The notes beneath the pieces are model-generated. The model searched no databases. It was not told where the DNA came from and was given only the letters and a program-made list of their open reading frames with translations. A DNA stretch of 64,000 nt, from assembly GCF_000003815.2 (NCBI RefSeq), contig NC_049981.1, forward strand, positions 27,055,785-27,119,784. Direction: 5' to 3'. Origin of the DNA: Branchiostoma floridae. Lineage: Eukaryota; Chordata; Leptocardii; Amphioxiformes; Branchiostomatidae. Made by a program: the position numbers and the translations under genes. Below, piece by piece: positions 47,501-59,662 of the stretch (the stretch's first letter is position 1; the number at the start of each line of letters is the position of its first letter).

Positions 47501-49767
47501 AAAAAGTTCTCCTACTTCGGGAGGCTTCCTTGCCAACCCGGCTGTAGGAGTGATCGCTTTTTTGGGTCTGAGTGAGTGCGAACTTTTGTCGATGTGAGAG
47601 CGATTTTGGAGTAGTGAAAGAACAACTTCCTTCAGTATTTTTTACTTAAAACCCAAAATAAACGCCGACATTTTGTTTAGTTTGGTACGATATACAGTAA
47701 ACAATACCAATCACTTATACCAAATATTAAAGATATTGTCTTGACAATCAATCTTTTTCCGACACACAACGCTGAAATTCTCTCTCACACACAGACCAAA
47801 AAGTTCTCCTACTTCGGGAGGCTTCCTTGCCAACCCGGCTGTAGGAGTGATCGCTTTTTTGGGTCTGAGTGAGTGCGAACTTTTGTCGATGTGAGAGCGA
47901 TTTTGGAGTAGTGAAAGAACAACTTCCTTCAGTATTTTTTACTTAAAACCCAAAATAAACGCCGACATTTTGTTTAGTTTGTAACGATATACACTATACA
48001 ATACCAATCACTTATACCAAATATTAAAGATATTGTCTTGACAATCAATCTTTTTCCGACACACAACGCTGAAATTCTCTCTCACCCACAGAACAAAAAG
48101 TTCTCTCACTTCGGGAACTTCCCCTGCCAACCCGGCTGTAGGAGTGAGCGATTTTTTTGGGTCTGAGTGAGTGCGAACTTTTGTCGATGTGAGATCGCTT
48201 TCGGAATAGTGAAAGAATAACTTTCTTCAGTATTATTTCACTTTAAACGCAAAATAAACGCTGAAATTTTGTTAAGTTTGTAACGATATACACTATACAA
48301 TACCAATCACTTATACCAAATATTAAAGATATTGTCTTGACAATCAATCTTTTTCCGACACACAACGCTGAAATTCTCTCTCACCCACAGAACAAAAAGT
48401 TCTCTCACTTCGGGAACTTCCCCTGCCAACCCGGCTGTAGGAGTGAGCGATTTTTTTGGGTCTGAGTGAGTGCGAACTTTTGTCGATGTGAGATCGCTTT
48501 CGGAATAGTGAAAGAATAACTTTCTTCAGTATTATTTCACTTTAAACGCAAAATAAACGCTGAAATTTTGTTAAGTTTGTAACGATATACACTATACAAT
48601 ACCAATCACTTATACCAAATATTAAAGATATTGTCTTGACAATCAATCTTTATCCGACACACAACGCTGAAATCCTCTCTCATACACAGAACAAAAAAGT
48701 TCTCTCACTCCTTGAGGCTTCCCTGCCAACGGGGCTGTAGGAGTGAGCGCTTTTTTGGGGTCTGAGTGAGTGCGAACTTTGGTCGATGTGAGAGCGCTTT
48801 CGGAATAGTGAAAGACTTACTTCCTTCAGTATTTCTTTACTTCAAACGCCAATTAAACACTGACATTTTGTTCAGTTTGTAACGATATACACTATACAAT
48901 AAAAATCACTTATACCAAGTATTAAAGATTTTGTCTTGACAATTAATCTTTTTCCGACATTCAACGCTGAAATTCTCTCTCACACACAGAAAAAGTTCCC
49001 TCACTTCGGGAGGCTTCCCTGCCAACCCAGCTCTAGGAGTGAGCGATTTTTTGGTCTGGGTGAGAGAGAAAACTCGTCGATTTGAGAACGCTTTCGGAGT
49101 AGTGAAAGAATAACTTCCTTGAGATTTATTTTCTTCAAACGCAAAATAAATATTGACATTTTATTCAGTTTGAAAAGATATACACGATCAATCTTTTACG
49201 GACACACAACGCTAAAATTCTCTCTCACCCACAGAACAAAAAGTTCTCTCACTTCGGGAGGCTCCCCTGCCAACCCGGCCGTAGGAGTGAGCGATTTTTC
49301 GGGTCTGAGTGAGAGCGAAAATTCGTCGATGTGAGAGCGCTTTCGGAGTAGTGAAAGAATAGCTTCCTGGAGGTTTATTAACTTTAGACTCAAATCAACA
49401 AGTGACATTCTATTCAGTTTGAAACAATATACATCATACAATAACGATGACTTATACCAAAGATAATGTCTTGACAATTAATCTTTTTCCGACACTCAAC
49501 GATAAAATTCTCTCTCACACACAGAACAAAAAGTTCTCTCACTTCGGGAGGCTCTCCTGCCAACCCGGCTGTAGAAGTGAGCGAATTTTTCGGTCTGAGT
49601 GAGAGCGAAATTTTGTCGTTGTGAGAGCGCTTTCGGAGTAGTGGAAGAATAACTTCCTTCAGTATTTCTTTACTTCAAACACAAAAAAAATACTGACATG
49701 TTGTTAAGTTTGTAACGATGTAAACCATATAATAACAATCACTGATACCAAATATTAAAGATATTGT
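44540..49767 (+). repeat. left-arm satellite array, 18 units of ~291-299 bp
   Basis: Each unit has a shared core: AATTCTCTCTCAC, AAAAAGTTCTCTCAC, a GCCAACCCGGCTGTAGGAG segment, GGTCTGAGTGAG and GTCGATGTGAGAGCGCTTT, followed by an AT-rich half ending in GACAATCA. Consecutive units near 47,149-48,638 have periods of 297, 297, 297, 299 and 299 bp. The first five or so units (to about 45,600) belong to a shorter subtype of about 291 bp. Open frames running through the units are by-products of repetition. Confidence 0.93.
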
Positions 49768-51735
49768 GGTAATATGTGGGGAGTGTTTAGGTGTGAACAG
49801 CCTAACTCGAGAAGCACTGGTGGGATCAAGTTGATATTTAGTAAAAGGCAGGCCAAGTTCGATGAATGGGCCTCCTAGTGGCTTTGTAAGGTACAGCAGC
49901 GGAACTTTCATTTTTTTATTTTTCGTGTTCCTGACATGCTATGGTTGTGGTTTTTGAGTTGCAGATAGCTATTGTTATCAATGGAAAACATAGGAAACAC
50001 ATTGGCATGACTAAGTTGCATCTTTATTGGTTTTGAACACTAAAGTATCAGAAAAATTGCATCCTGCACCTGTAACCCACTTGAACAAATACGAACACAC
50101 TTTCCAGCACTACCAAATGACTTTCGTCCCTTAGATATCTTACATACATGTAGCATAGAGCAATCTCAAAGGGGTAAACTATCGCACTAGACTAGTTGTC
50201 TCGTGCAGGCAAACTCAACAATAACAACATCAATGCTGGCACTATCATAATAGCTGATATAGGGCATCTACTGGGCATCCATGTGATTATTATGTTTCTG
50301 CAGAAATTGCTTGCTGTTGCAAGTATAAAATCTTTCTATGAATAGGCTCTTCTTGCATGTATTGTCTACCTTATGCTTCAATGTCCCCCAATGACTATAC
50401 ATGTAGTACAATTAAAATCTAATGTAAGTGTGTTCTACAGCTACAGCTAATATTGTAACCTAACGTATTTTATTGGGAACTGAATTAGACTTTTCAGTCA
50501 CACCTGTATTCGATGTCTATTCTACAAAAACATAAACTATAAAAGTATTTTCTAATCAGATAATGCTTGCTTTGCGTCAAAGATCCCAAAGGTGATGAGC
50601 ATGGACACTCTTCCTTTGAAAAATTCCTCGCACATTCCTTCTCATTGGTTTGATTCAAAGTTACTTTGCTCAGAACAATGTACAGTATTGTTTTTGCCAA
50701 TGCATCTTCTTTTATCTGTAAAATGTTGATGAATTCAGAGGCCAATATGCTGCCAAAATACCTTTTTGCCAACTTGAATAAAGTAAATCGTACATGTTCG
50801 AATGAAAAACCTTTAAATCTTATACCCATTCTTTAGCACAATGTGTCACAGTTATACAGGTACCTTACTGTATGAGTTTTTACTGTCCTACTTAATTGTT
50901 TATTGCATGACAGTGCCCAGCAAGCCATCCATTCTTACACAATTAGCAATTTTTTATTTACCAATCCTTGCATATCCACCACCCTAATTTACAATTTGGT
51001 TGTAATTATTTCTAATCAAAGGGTTGTAGGGGAGGGGCTGCTAAATCGAATTGCCCATTCCCTACATGGTTAAGCCATGTCAAACAATCACTTAAAAACA
51101 CATTTACCTACATTTCAAACCTCAAGTCTTTACCCCCACTGCAAAGCTGGATTTGTTAGGTTTGTTTTGGTTCAAAAAGCCCGAGTTCAACTCCGGCATT
51201 TTAACGAGCTACAGCCAGATGATTGTCATGATGTCAGGATTGCACCCCCTCCCCTAATGGATCAGTTCATGTCCCAGTCATGAATATAAAGGTCACTCAT
51301 AGGTCAAAGCATGCGAAAGGTCACAATTTTTGGCAAGATTTTAAAAATATACATGCTTCAGTCACTCTTGCAGAAACATAGACCTTTGTGATCGAAATTT
51401 GCCCAGGGAAAAGAATTATCTAAAAGAAAAAGGCTAAGGGTAGGCACCGGGCACTTTCTGCGCAGCTCCGGAAAACAACTCCCTCCCCTGTAAATATATA
51501 CTGTGTACCAGATAGCTCTCCAGGGATGCGCAACCTGTGACTTAGGAGATCCTACAATGCTTGTAGACAAAAAGTACTTATAAAGAGCTGACATATAAAT
51601 GACTAAATGCAAAATATGCATGATCTTTAGTTAGCAGTGGGTGTAACATTCCTGGGCTGTTTTTGGTAACCCTAGGCCCTGCTAAATCTGAATTTGCTAT
51701 CGAAACTGCCTTATCTCCTCAGGAAATACTACTTT
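49768..51735. other. spacer of the foldback element, no transposase seen
   Basis: Single-copy-looking sequence between the inverted arms. The first 200 bp match the interspersed repeat seen at 27,955 and 36,385, so part of the spacer is itself an insertion. A minus-strand ATG frame at 50494-50829 (111 codons) resembles no family I know. I see no DDE triad context or helicase or integrase motif. Confidence 0.6.
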
Positions 51736-54360
51736 TGTCGGAAAAAGATTGATTGTCAAGACCATATCTATGGAATGAATGATTGTATTATATAGTGTAT
51801 ATCGTAACAAAGTAAACAAAATGTCAGTGTTTATCTTGCGTTTGAAGTGAAAAAATACTGAAAGAAGTTATTCTTTCAATCCTCCGAAAGCGCTCTCATA
51901 TCGACCAAATTTCTCTCTCACTCAGACCCAAAAAATCGCTCACTCCTACGGCCGGGTTGGCAGGGAAAGCCTCCCGAAGTGAGAGAACTTTTTGTTCTGT
52001 GTGTGAGAGAGAATTTTATCGTTGAGTGTCGGAAAAAGATTAATTGTCAAGACATTATCTTTGGTATAAGTCATCGTTATTGTATGATGTATATTGTTTT
52101 AAACTGAATAGAATGTCAGTTGTTGATTTGAGTCTAAAGTTAATAAACCTCCAGGAAGCTATTCTTTCACTACTCCGAAAGCGCTCTCACATCGACAAAT
52201 TTTCGCTCTCACTCAGACCCAAAAAATCGCTCACTCCTACGGCCGGGTTGGCAGGGGAAGCCTCCCGAAGTGAGAGAACTTTTTGTTCTGTGGGTGAGAG
52301 AGAATCTTAGCGTTGTGTGTCCGAAAAAGAATGATCGTGTATATCTTTTCAAACTGAACAAAATGTCAATATTTATTTTGCGTTTGAAGCAAATAAATCT
52401 CCAGGAAGTTATTCTTTCACTACTCCGAAAGCGTTCTCAAATTGACGAGTTTTCTCTCTCACTCAGACCAAAAATTCGCTCACTCCTAGAGCTGGGTTGG
52501 CAGGGAAGCCTCCCGAAGTCAGGGAACTTTTTCTGTGTGTGAGAGAGAATTTCAGCGTTGTATGTCGGAAAAAGATTAATTGTCAAGACAAAATCTTTAA
52601 TATTTGGTATTAAGTGATTTTTATTGTATAGCGTATATCGTTACAAACTGAACAAAATGTCAGTGTTTAATTGGCGTTTGAAGTAAAGAAATACTGAAGG
52701 AAGTAAGTCTTTCACTATTCCGAAAGCGCTCTCACATCGACAAAAGTTCGCACTCACTCAGACCCAAAAAAGCGCTCACTCCTACAGCCGCGTTGGCAGG
52801 GAAGCCTCCCGGAGTGAGAGAACTTTTTGTTCTGTGGGTGAAACAGAATTTCAGCGTTGTGTGTCGGATAAAGATTGATTGTCAAGACAATATCTTTAAT
52901 ATTTGGTATAAGTGATTGGTATTGTATAGTGTATATCGTTACAAACTGAATAGAATGTCAGTGTTTATTTGGGGTTTTAAGTGAAAAATACTAAAAGAAG
53001 TTATTCTTTCACTACTCCAAAATCGCTCTCACATCGACAAAAGTTCGCACTCACTCAGACCCAAAAAAGCGATCACTCCTACAGCCGGGTTGGCAAGGAA
53101 GCCGACCGAAGTGAGAGAACTTTTTGGTCTGTGTGTGAGAGAGAATTTCAGCGTTGTGTGTCGGAAAAAGATTGATTGTCAAGACAATATCTTTAATATT
53201 TGGTATAAGTGATTGGTATTGTATAGTGTATATCGTTACTAACTAAACAAAATGTCTGCGTTTATTTTGGGTTTTAAGTAAATAATACTGAAGGAAGTTG
53301 TTCTTTCACTACTCCAAAAGCGCTCTCACATCGACAAAAGTTCGCACTCACTCAGACCCAAAAAATCGCTCACTCCTACAGCCGCGTTGGCAGGGAAGCC
53401 TCCCGAAGTGAGAGAACTTTTTGTTCTGTGGGTGAGAGAGAATTTCAGCGTTGTGTGTCGGAGAAAGATTGATTGTCAAGACAATATCTTTAATATTTGG
53501 CATAAGTGATTGGTATTGTATAGTGTATATCGTTACAAACTGAATAAAATGTCAGTGTTTATTTGGGGTTTTAAGTGAAAAATACTAAAAGAAGTTGTTC
53601 TCTCACTACTCCAAAAGCGCTCTCACATCGACAAAAGTTCGCACTCACTCAGACCCAAAAAAGCGCTCACTCCTACAGCCGGGTTGGCAAGGAAGCCTCC
53701 CGAAGTGAGAGAACTTTTTGGTCTGTGTGTGAGAGATAATTTCAGCGTTGTGTGTCGGAAAAAGATTGATTGTCAAGACAATATCTTTAATATTTGGTAT
53801 AAGTAATTGGTATTGTATAGTGTATATCGTTACAAACTTAACAAAATGTCAGTGTTTATTTGGGGTTTTAAGTGAAAAATACTAAAAGAAGTTGTTCTTT
53901 CACTACTCCAAAAGCGCTCTCACATCGACAAAAGTTCGCACTCACTCAGACCCAAAAAAGCGCTCACTCCTACAGCCGGGTTGGCAAGGAAGCCTCCCGA
54001 AGTGAGAGAACTTTTTTGGTCTGTGTGTGAGAGAGAATTTCAGCGTTGTATGTCGGAAAAAGATTGATTGTCAAGACAATATCTTTAATATTTGGCATAA
54101 GTAATTGGTATTGTATAGTGTATATCGTTACTAACTAAACAAAATGTCTGCGTTTATTTTGGGTTTTAAGTAAAAAATACTAAAAGAAGTTGTTCTTTCA
54201 CTACTCCGAAAGCGCTCTCACATCGACAAAAGTTCGCACTCACTCAGACGAAAAAAATCGCTCACTCCTACAGCCGGGTTGGCAGGGAATGCCTCGCGAA
54301 GTGAGAGAACTTTTTGTGCTGTGTGTGAGAGAGAATTCTAGTGTTTGTGTGTCGGAATAA
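51736..54360 (-). repeat. right-arm satellite array, 9 units, inverted
   Basis: Same units as the left array in opposite orientation. Unit-specific variants are mirrored from the centre outward. For instance, the left unit with AACTTTAGACTCAAATCAAC (about 49,380) has its complement at about 52,115-52,140. The left unit with CAATTAAACACTGACATTTT has its complement at about 52,655-52,675. The shorter-subtype outer units of the left arm have no counterpart here. Confidence 0.92.
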
Positions 54361-55306
54361 AAATGTCTGCTGTATCAAAGAATAGTTTGTCTTTGGAAAG
54401 AATAATTCTATATGTGTTTGAGAGTTGATTTCTGCAAGTGTTTGAGCCAAAAAATTGCACATTTGTTGACGTGATATATTCTCGTGGTGTCTGCACTATG
54501 TGAAGAATGCAATCAACCCCCAAAACTTTAAAGTCGTCGTACTTATACATCCGAACAAGGATCTTTTAAACAGTTCTCTTCAGGGACGGATTTTTTCCAC
54601 CTTAAGCTTTCTTACCATGGGTGACTGACTTGCAGAAACTTCTTGCTGTGTATGTGAAAAAAATTCAGCCTCAGTTTTTGGATAATATTTGTTTTTACAG
54701 ATATTATGTATGACTGCACGAACGATCGGAAAGAGTATCTAAGAAAGATATCGAGCGTGCAAGTTTGAGTCGGTAAAGGACAACTTATATGACATGTGTG
54801 AGTGCAGTCTATGAATCCAGAGACATTCCAGCTACGGTATATTTCAAATACATGTCTCTATGGGAAAAAGGCAAATCATATAAGCTATATAACAGGTCAA
54901 AAGTCAAAGTCATGCTGGCTATTGTATCATTAATGCTGAACTAGAAATGGATTTGAATACTAGTACCGGTCACGGTATTCACTAAAACAATATAATAGCC
55001 TCTATATTGAAGAATAAAGTACATGTTGAACCGAGAAACCGTCTGTATATGCTTGCATTTATAACATTTGTGAAGAATGGTATAGGAAAATATTTGAAAA
55101 TCTGTGACTGTGTGCGAAGTTTTTCAACTTTGGAGTGGGAGAAAAAAATCTGTCGATGTGTGCGACCTTTTCCAACTGTTGTGTGAGAGAGAAAAATCTG
55201 TCGATGTGTGCGACCTTTTCCAACTGTTGTGTGAGAGAGAAAATCTGTCAATGTGTGCGACCTTTTTTTCACTGTTGTGTGAGAGAAGAAAATCTATGTA
55301 TACGTT

Positions 55307-55406
55307 NNNNNNNNNNNNNNNNNNNNNNNNNNNNNNNNNNNNNNNNNNNNNNNNNNNNNNNNNNNNNNNNNNNNNNNNNNNNNNNNNNNNNNNNNNNNNN
55401 NNNNNN
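55307..55406. other. assembly gap (100 N) in the right arm
   Basis: Exactly 100 N within the subterminal repeats, 205 bp from the HAO-C start codon. Confidence 0.99.
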
Positions 55407-55511
55407 TAGCCAGTCTTTCTATGTATACGTTTAATTTTGCAACACTTGGCCCCCAATAGCCCGCCCGTACGAGCGCCGCGGTTCTGCTGAATCTGGCTCC
55501 GTGTCTGGTCC

Positions 55512-58500
55512 ATGATGAACGGCCCAACCTGCCTCGCAGATGTTGAGAAGTCTGCGCACAACAAACTACCGGATAAGGCCTGGTCGTTCTACAGTAGTCC
55601 TGCTGATGGACAAACTTACCAAGATAACATCGCGGCCTACAAACGGTAAGGAGGTGGGAGATAGGTCGCACTAGTACGGATATACCAATCCGTATATTGC
55701 GTACGGACATTCTTTTGGCTTTAATAGGTAACCTTGGCTTCACGGTGGGGAAGAAGCTGTATTTTACTTTGACTTCTACTCGGTAGCCTGACTATCGAAC
55801 ACCAAAAATGTAAAAATGGAACTCATACGGAGTTGATATACGCAATCGTGTGACCAGTCCCTAATATTACAGTTCACCGACTTTTAAGGTGAACCGCATC
55901 TTTATATGTAACGTCCTTGGGTGGGTGGTTGAGGCCATCTGAGGTCGCTGAACATCCGTGACCTCCAGCCCAACAGAAGTTCCGATACCAAACGGAGTTC
56001 GTCCCAAAATCCTAATATCCGAATACATGTGGCAGCGCTGTTGCGCGCTGATCATAAATTGCGTATTCAGGTATCAAAAACACACAGGTACATTAAACAT
56101 TATAACATAAAAGTGATAAAAAAGAAAAGTAATAAAAAAAGTCAAGGAACAAGACTAACATGTAAGATAATGACAATACAGATGAGGACAACTGATATAG
56201 TTACTACTGTAGAGTAACCTATGGGCTAAGGGTCTTCTTTTCTCACCGTTCTTCTGCTCACATCAGCGAGGTGGAAACTGTATTGAATGACATAGGCTGC
56301 AGTTTACACGACCTCCACTGATTGTCATATATGGGAGTGTTTTCTTCTATTTTGTTGATCGAACACTGAACTCGAACATATTCTTTAGTGCAGTATCTCT
56401 CGTGTGTATACCTACTTTAAATGTTGAAGCGTCAAAGCCTCTCACGGGGGTTCTTGACCATGTAAGTCCCTATAGGTGGAATTTGTGACTGTGTTCTCCT
56501 ACATTGATACCACGTGCACGGCTATCGCCAGCAGTAACTATTTCTACGTGCTCTCAGACAAGTTCTAAGCAAGGACGACATACCTTGTTCTAAGTCATGA
56601 CGTCGTTTCATCCCGCTCAGGTACCGCCTCATCCCACGGAACCTCCGTGACGTCTCCATCCGGGACACCTCGGTAACGGTACTGGGGAACAAGCTGGATA
56701 TCCCGATAGCCATTGCGCCAACCGCCTTTCACCGATTCGCTCATACTGACGCGGAGTTGGCGACTGCCAAGGGTAGGTTATAAACATGATTTTTTTGTAT
56801 GTCAACACGTACAAAACATGAATTAGCATGTTTACTGTACTGCTCAGCGTAAATCCTACCTCTATCATTTAGCGTGTACCATTCAACGTCCTCCTTGAAA
56901 GTTCTCCACACCACTTAGTCCCACATGACAGATTCTGAATTTAGTTCACCGTTTTCCAGTTCATTCAAAATAAGAGAAGGATGACCCGACTGTGTCTGTC
57001 GCGTCTGGTTCCTGTAGTAGCATTAAAAGGACGTAAACTGGGATATATATACATATACTAATGTCAGATGACTCATTTCTATTTTCAGAAAGCAACAGTG
57101 ATGAAAAATATGTTGTATATTGCCATCTCCATCTTTTTTGTGTGCAAAGAAAGTTTTCATGATGTGTTGGTTAGCTTTGAGAATATGTTGACTTTGTAAT
57201 TCTTGCACCTTTAACAATACCCAGAACAGCCCCTTCGCTCATTTGTCGTGGTCAAGCAAGTTCTGTCGATACCGTTTCCTACTTACATAATTTTTATCAA
57301 AAAGTTGTTTTGTGTCCAGGAGCCGCCGCCATGAACACAGGAATGGTGTTGAGTTCCTGGGCAAATCATTCCCTGGAGAAGGTGACTGAAGCGACACCTC
57401 GCGGGATCCACTGGTTCTACATGCTATTCTACAAAGACCGTGGCCACATGAAGCGTCTGCTGGACCGGGCAGAGCGTGCGGGATATAGCGCCATATTCCT
57501 CACCACAGACCAGCCTTACTACCCATTTTCTATTGACAGAAGGCCTAGACCTTTCCAGGTTCCTATTAGGTAAGCAATTACGTTTGATTTACACAAGAAA
57601 GCAACCAAGATATCTTTTCGAAATCACACAATGCGTGTCGTATTGGTGGTACTTTGTAGGCGACATGGGGGTAGGTTAACATAGAAAATAAAATATTTAC
57701 ACGACATATATCCTGTGGGTGAGGGACATACGGATAATAAGAAAAACAACAGGTCTAAACAACTGAACTCCCCTCCCAAAGGAAAGTTAAGACAGGGTTT
57801 TGCTGTAGTGATTATACTGTACTAGGGCTACAGTCACGGAGATTGACGCCGGTTGACACCGCCCTGTGCACCGTCTGGTGCGGGAGAGACTTTAACTGTG
57901 ACTATGAGGGTATGTTCTTATGATAGAAGTATTTACCCGACCAACGCTCGTTAGTGCACTAGTGGTACTTCATAACATGTAAATTTCTGAGTGACAAAGA
58001 ATGCAGTGAACGACTTCTAAGTCAGTCGGCCATCAATAAATAGTGGTTGTATTTTGTAGAGCATATCTCCATATCAGGTATGCAAAACGTCAAGTACATG
58101 CAACCTTATATGGATTTTTTGTTCTTTTCTTACGTTAGTTTTCCTAACGTCTTCGACGTAGAGCCAGACCATGCCGCCGGTAGTGCGGAGTATCTGGAGT
58201 GTTTGAGAACTGTTTTGAAGGAATCGGCGACGTGGGAAGACGTGGATTGGGTCCGAGAGAACACCAGGCTGCCTGTAGTCCTAAAGGGGATCCTTTCAGG
58301 TATTTAAAAAACAGTACACTGCATATACGATATCATATGGCATAGTTATCTGAATATATATATGATACTTGAGACTGCTTTGCGGACCCGCTCGGTTTCA
58401 AAATGCAAGATTTTAAAAATATTGCAGTTTGAAACCACCGTCCGTCGACTTGATATCCCTAAATATCATGGAAGAACAGTTATACCGGTTAACTGGCGGT

Positions 58501-59662
58501 GAACTGGTTTCATAGCTCTTAAATGTGGATGCTGAGTTATCTTTTTCATCCGCAGCTATGAAAGCAAACGACTTCGACTTTCAAATGAGTCGGTATAAAA
58601 CTGTCTTAATTCTTCAGTATCTGATGCCATGAGTGTTTTAATTTACCCACAGCGGACGATGCCAAGATGGCTGTGGAACGTGGAGTGAACGGCATCTATG
58701 TGTCTAACCACGGCGGGAGAGAACTGGACGGTGTGCCGGCAACTGTGAGGAGAAACTTCCATTGAAGTTCTTTCATAGACGGTTCACTACTAACATAAAA
58801 AATGCCATAATGGTCGTAGTTTGACCAATAGTATATGTACTGGGTATTAATTTGTCTTCGTGTTTTACAATATTCAAATCAAATTGGCCCTAACAAGGAA
58901 TACACGGCACAAATAGTGAAACCAATGATTTTTCTACAGATAGATGTCCTGTCCAATATCGTCCGTGCTGTAGACGGTAAGGCGGAGGTTTACCTGGACG
59001 GAGGGGTCCGGACTGGGACGGACGTGCTGAAGGCCTTGGCGCTGGGGGCCAGATGTGTGTTCATCGGCAGGCCTGCTCTCTGGGGTCTGGCTTGTAACGT
59101 ACGTATGAACGTCGAGGTTAGATGTCGTGGACAATAATGAACTCTTACAAGATCGGTTAATAATTTTTTTTTCATACAAATATCAGAATTTTCTTTTCCC
59201 TTAGGGCGCAGAAGGAGTTCAACAGGTTCTACATATTCTGACACATGAACTCAATATGGCCATGGCCAGAACAGGTATGTATGGGTAGTCATTCCATTTC
59301 ACATGTCCAAAGCGGGTATGTATGGATGGTCAGTCAGTATCAGATACATAGAACAGGGGTGTATAATCGTACGCTCAACATTATATGTACGGTCCACAAG
59401 GTATTCATAAAACAGGTACACGTACAACGTCTTTTTGATTTGAACTTAGGCCACGTTGATTTGTACAATGACATCCTCTGGGACCCCCCAAACTGATGCA
59501 AGCGTGCGAATAAAAAAGTTTCGCCCAAAAGCATAAAGTTTTTCATATGATCATTTCATGTTTCCAGGTTGTTCCAAGATATCCGACATCCAGCCGTCAC
59601 TTGTTGTGCACCAGTCGTATTATGGCATACCGTGTAGCTGTCAAAGCCGTGCCGGTGTCTAG
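55512..59662 (+). CDS. HAO1: HAO-C: (S)-2-hydroxyacid oxidase, altered C-terminus
   Basis: Eight exons: 55512-55645, 56621-56772, 57320-57569, 58139-58299, 58653-58744, 58940-59098, 59205-59274, 59568-59662; 370 aa, all introns GT-AG with the phases of HAO-A and HAO-B. Two ATGs are adjacent (55512 and 55515). Active-site positions: Phe26 where spinach glycolate oxidase has Tyr24, Tyr133 (Tyr129 position), Lys228, His252 and Arg255. Exon 5 is identical to HAO-B over all 92 bases. In exon 8, a net 4-nt insertion relative to HAO-B after GGCATACC shifts the frame, and translation ends at TAG 59660-59662 with ...SRAGV instead of -SRY. The foldback element ends only 51 bp upstream of the ATG, so its promoter context is displaced. 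The gene may be expressed or an early pseudogene. Symbol is family level. Confidence 0.88.

Larger units (their letters stand above)
43558..55460. mobile_element. 11.9-kb foldback element with tandem-repeat arms
   Basis: The left end (GCTATTGGGGGCCAAGTG onward) is the complement of the right end (CACTTGGCCCCCAATAGC, ending 55460). Inverted similarity continues through about 1.1 kb of outer arm and then through arrays of about 291-299-bp units: 18 units on the left (about 44,540-49,767) and 9 on the right (51,736-about 54,360). A spacer of about 1.97 kb separates the arms. Large inverted arms built of direct repeats, unequal in copy number, are the hallmark of Foldback/Galileo-type DNA elements. 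No transposase domain is visible, so it would be non-autonomous. CCCG next to both ends, if the terminus is set one base inward, is only a weak target-duplication candidate. An inverted segmental duplication of a satellite is the main alternative. A 100-N gap interrupts the right arm. Confidence 0.8.

Noticed and set aside
44540-54360. CRISPR-like appearance of regularly spaced repeats
   Set aside because: The units are about 297 bp, diverged along their whole length and lack unique spacers between short identical repeats; the host is eukaryotic.
55124-55743. Open frames running through the 55,307-55,406 N gap
   Set aside because: They depend on translating unknown bases and overlap the foldback arm and HAO-C exon 1 in the wrong strand or phase.
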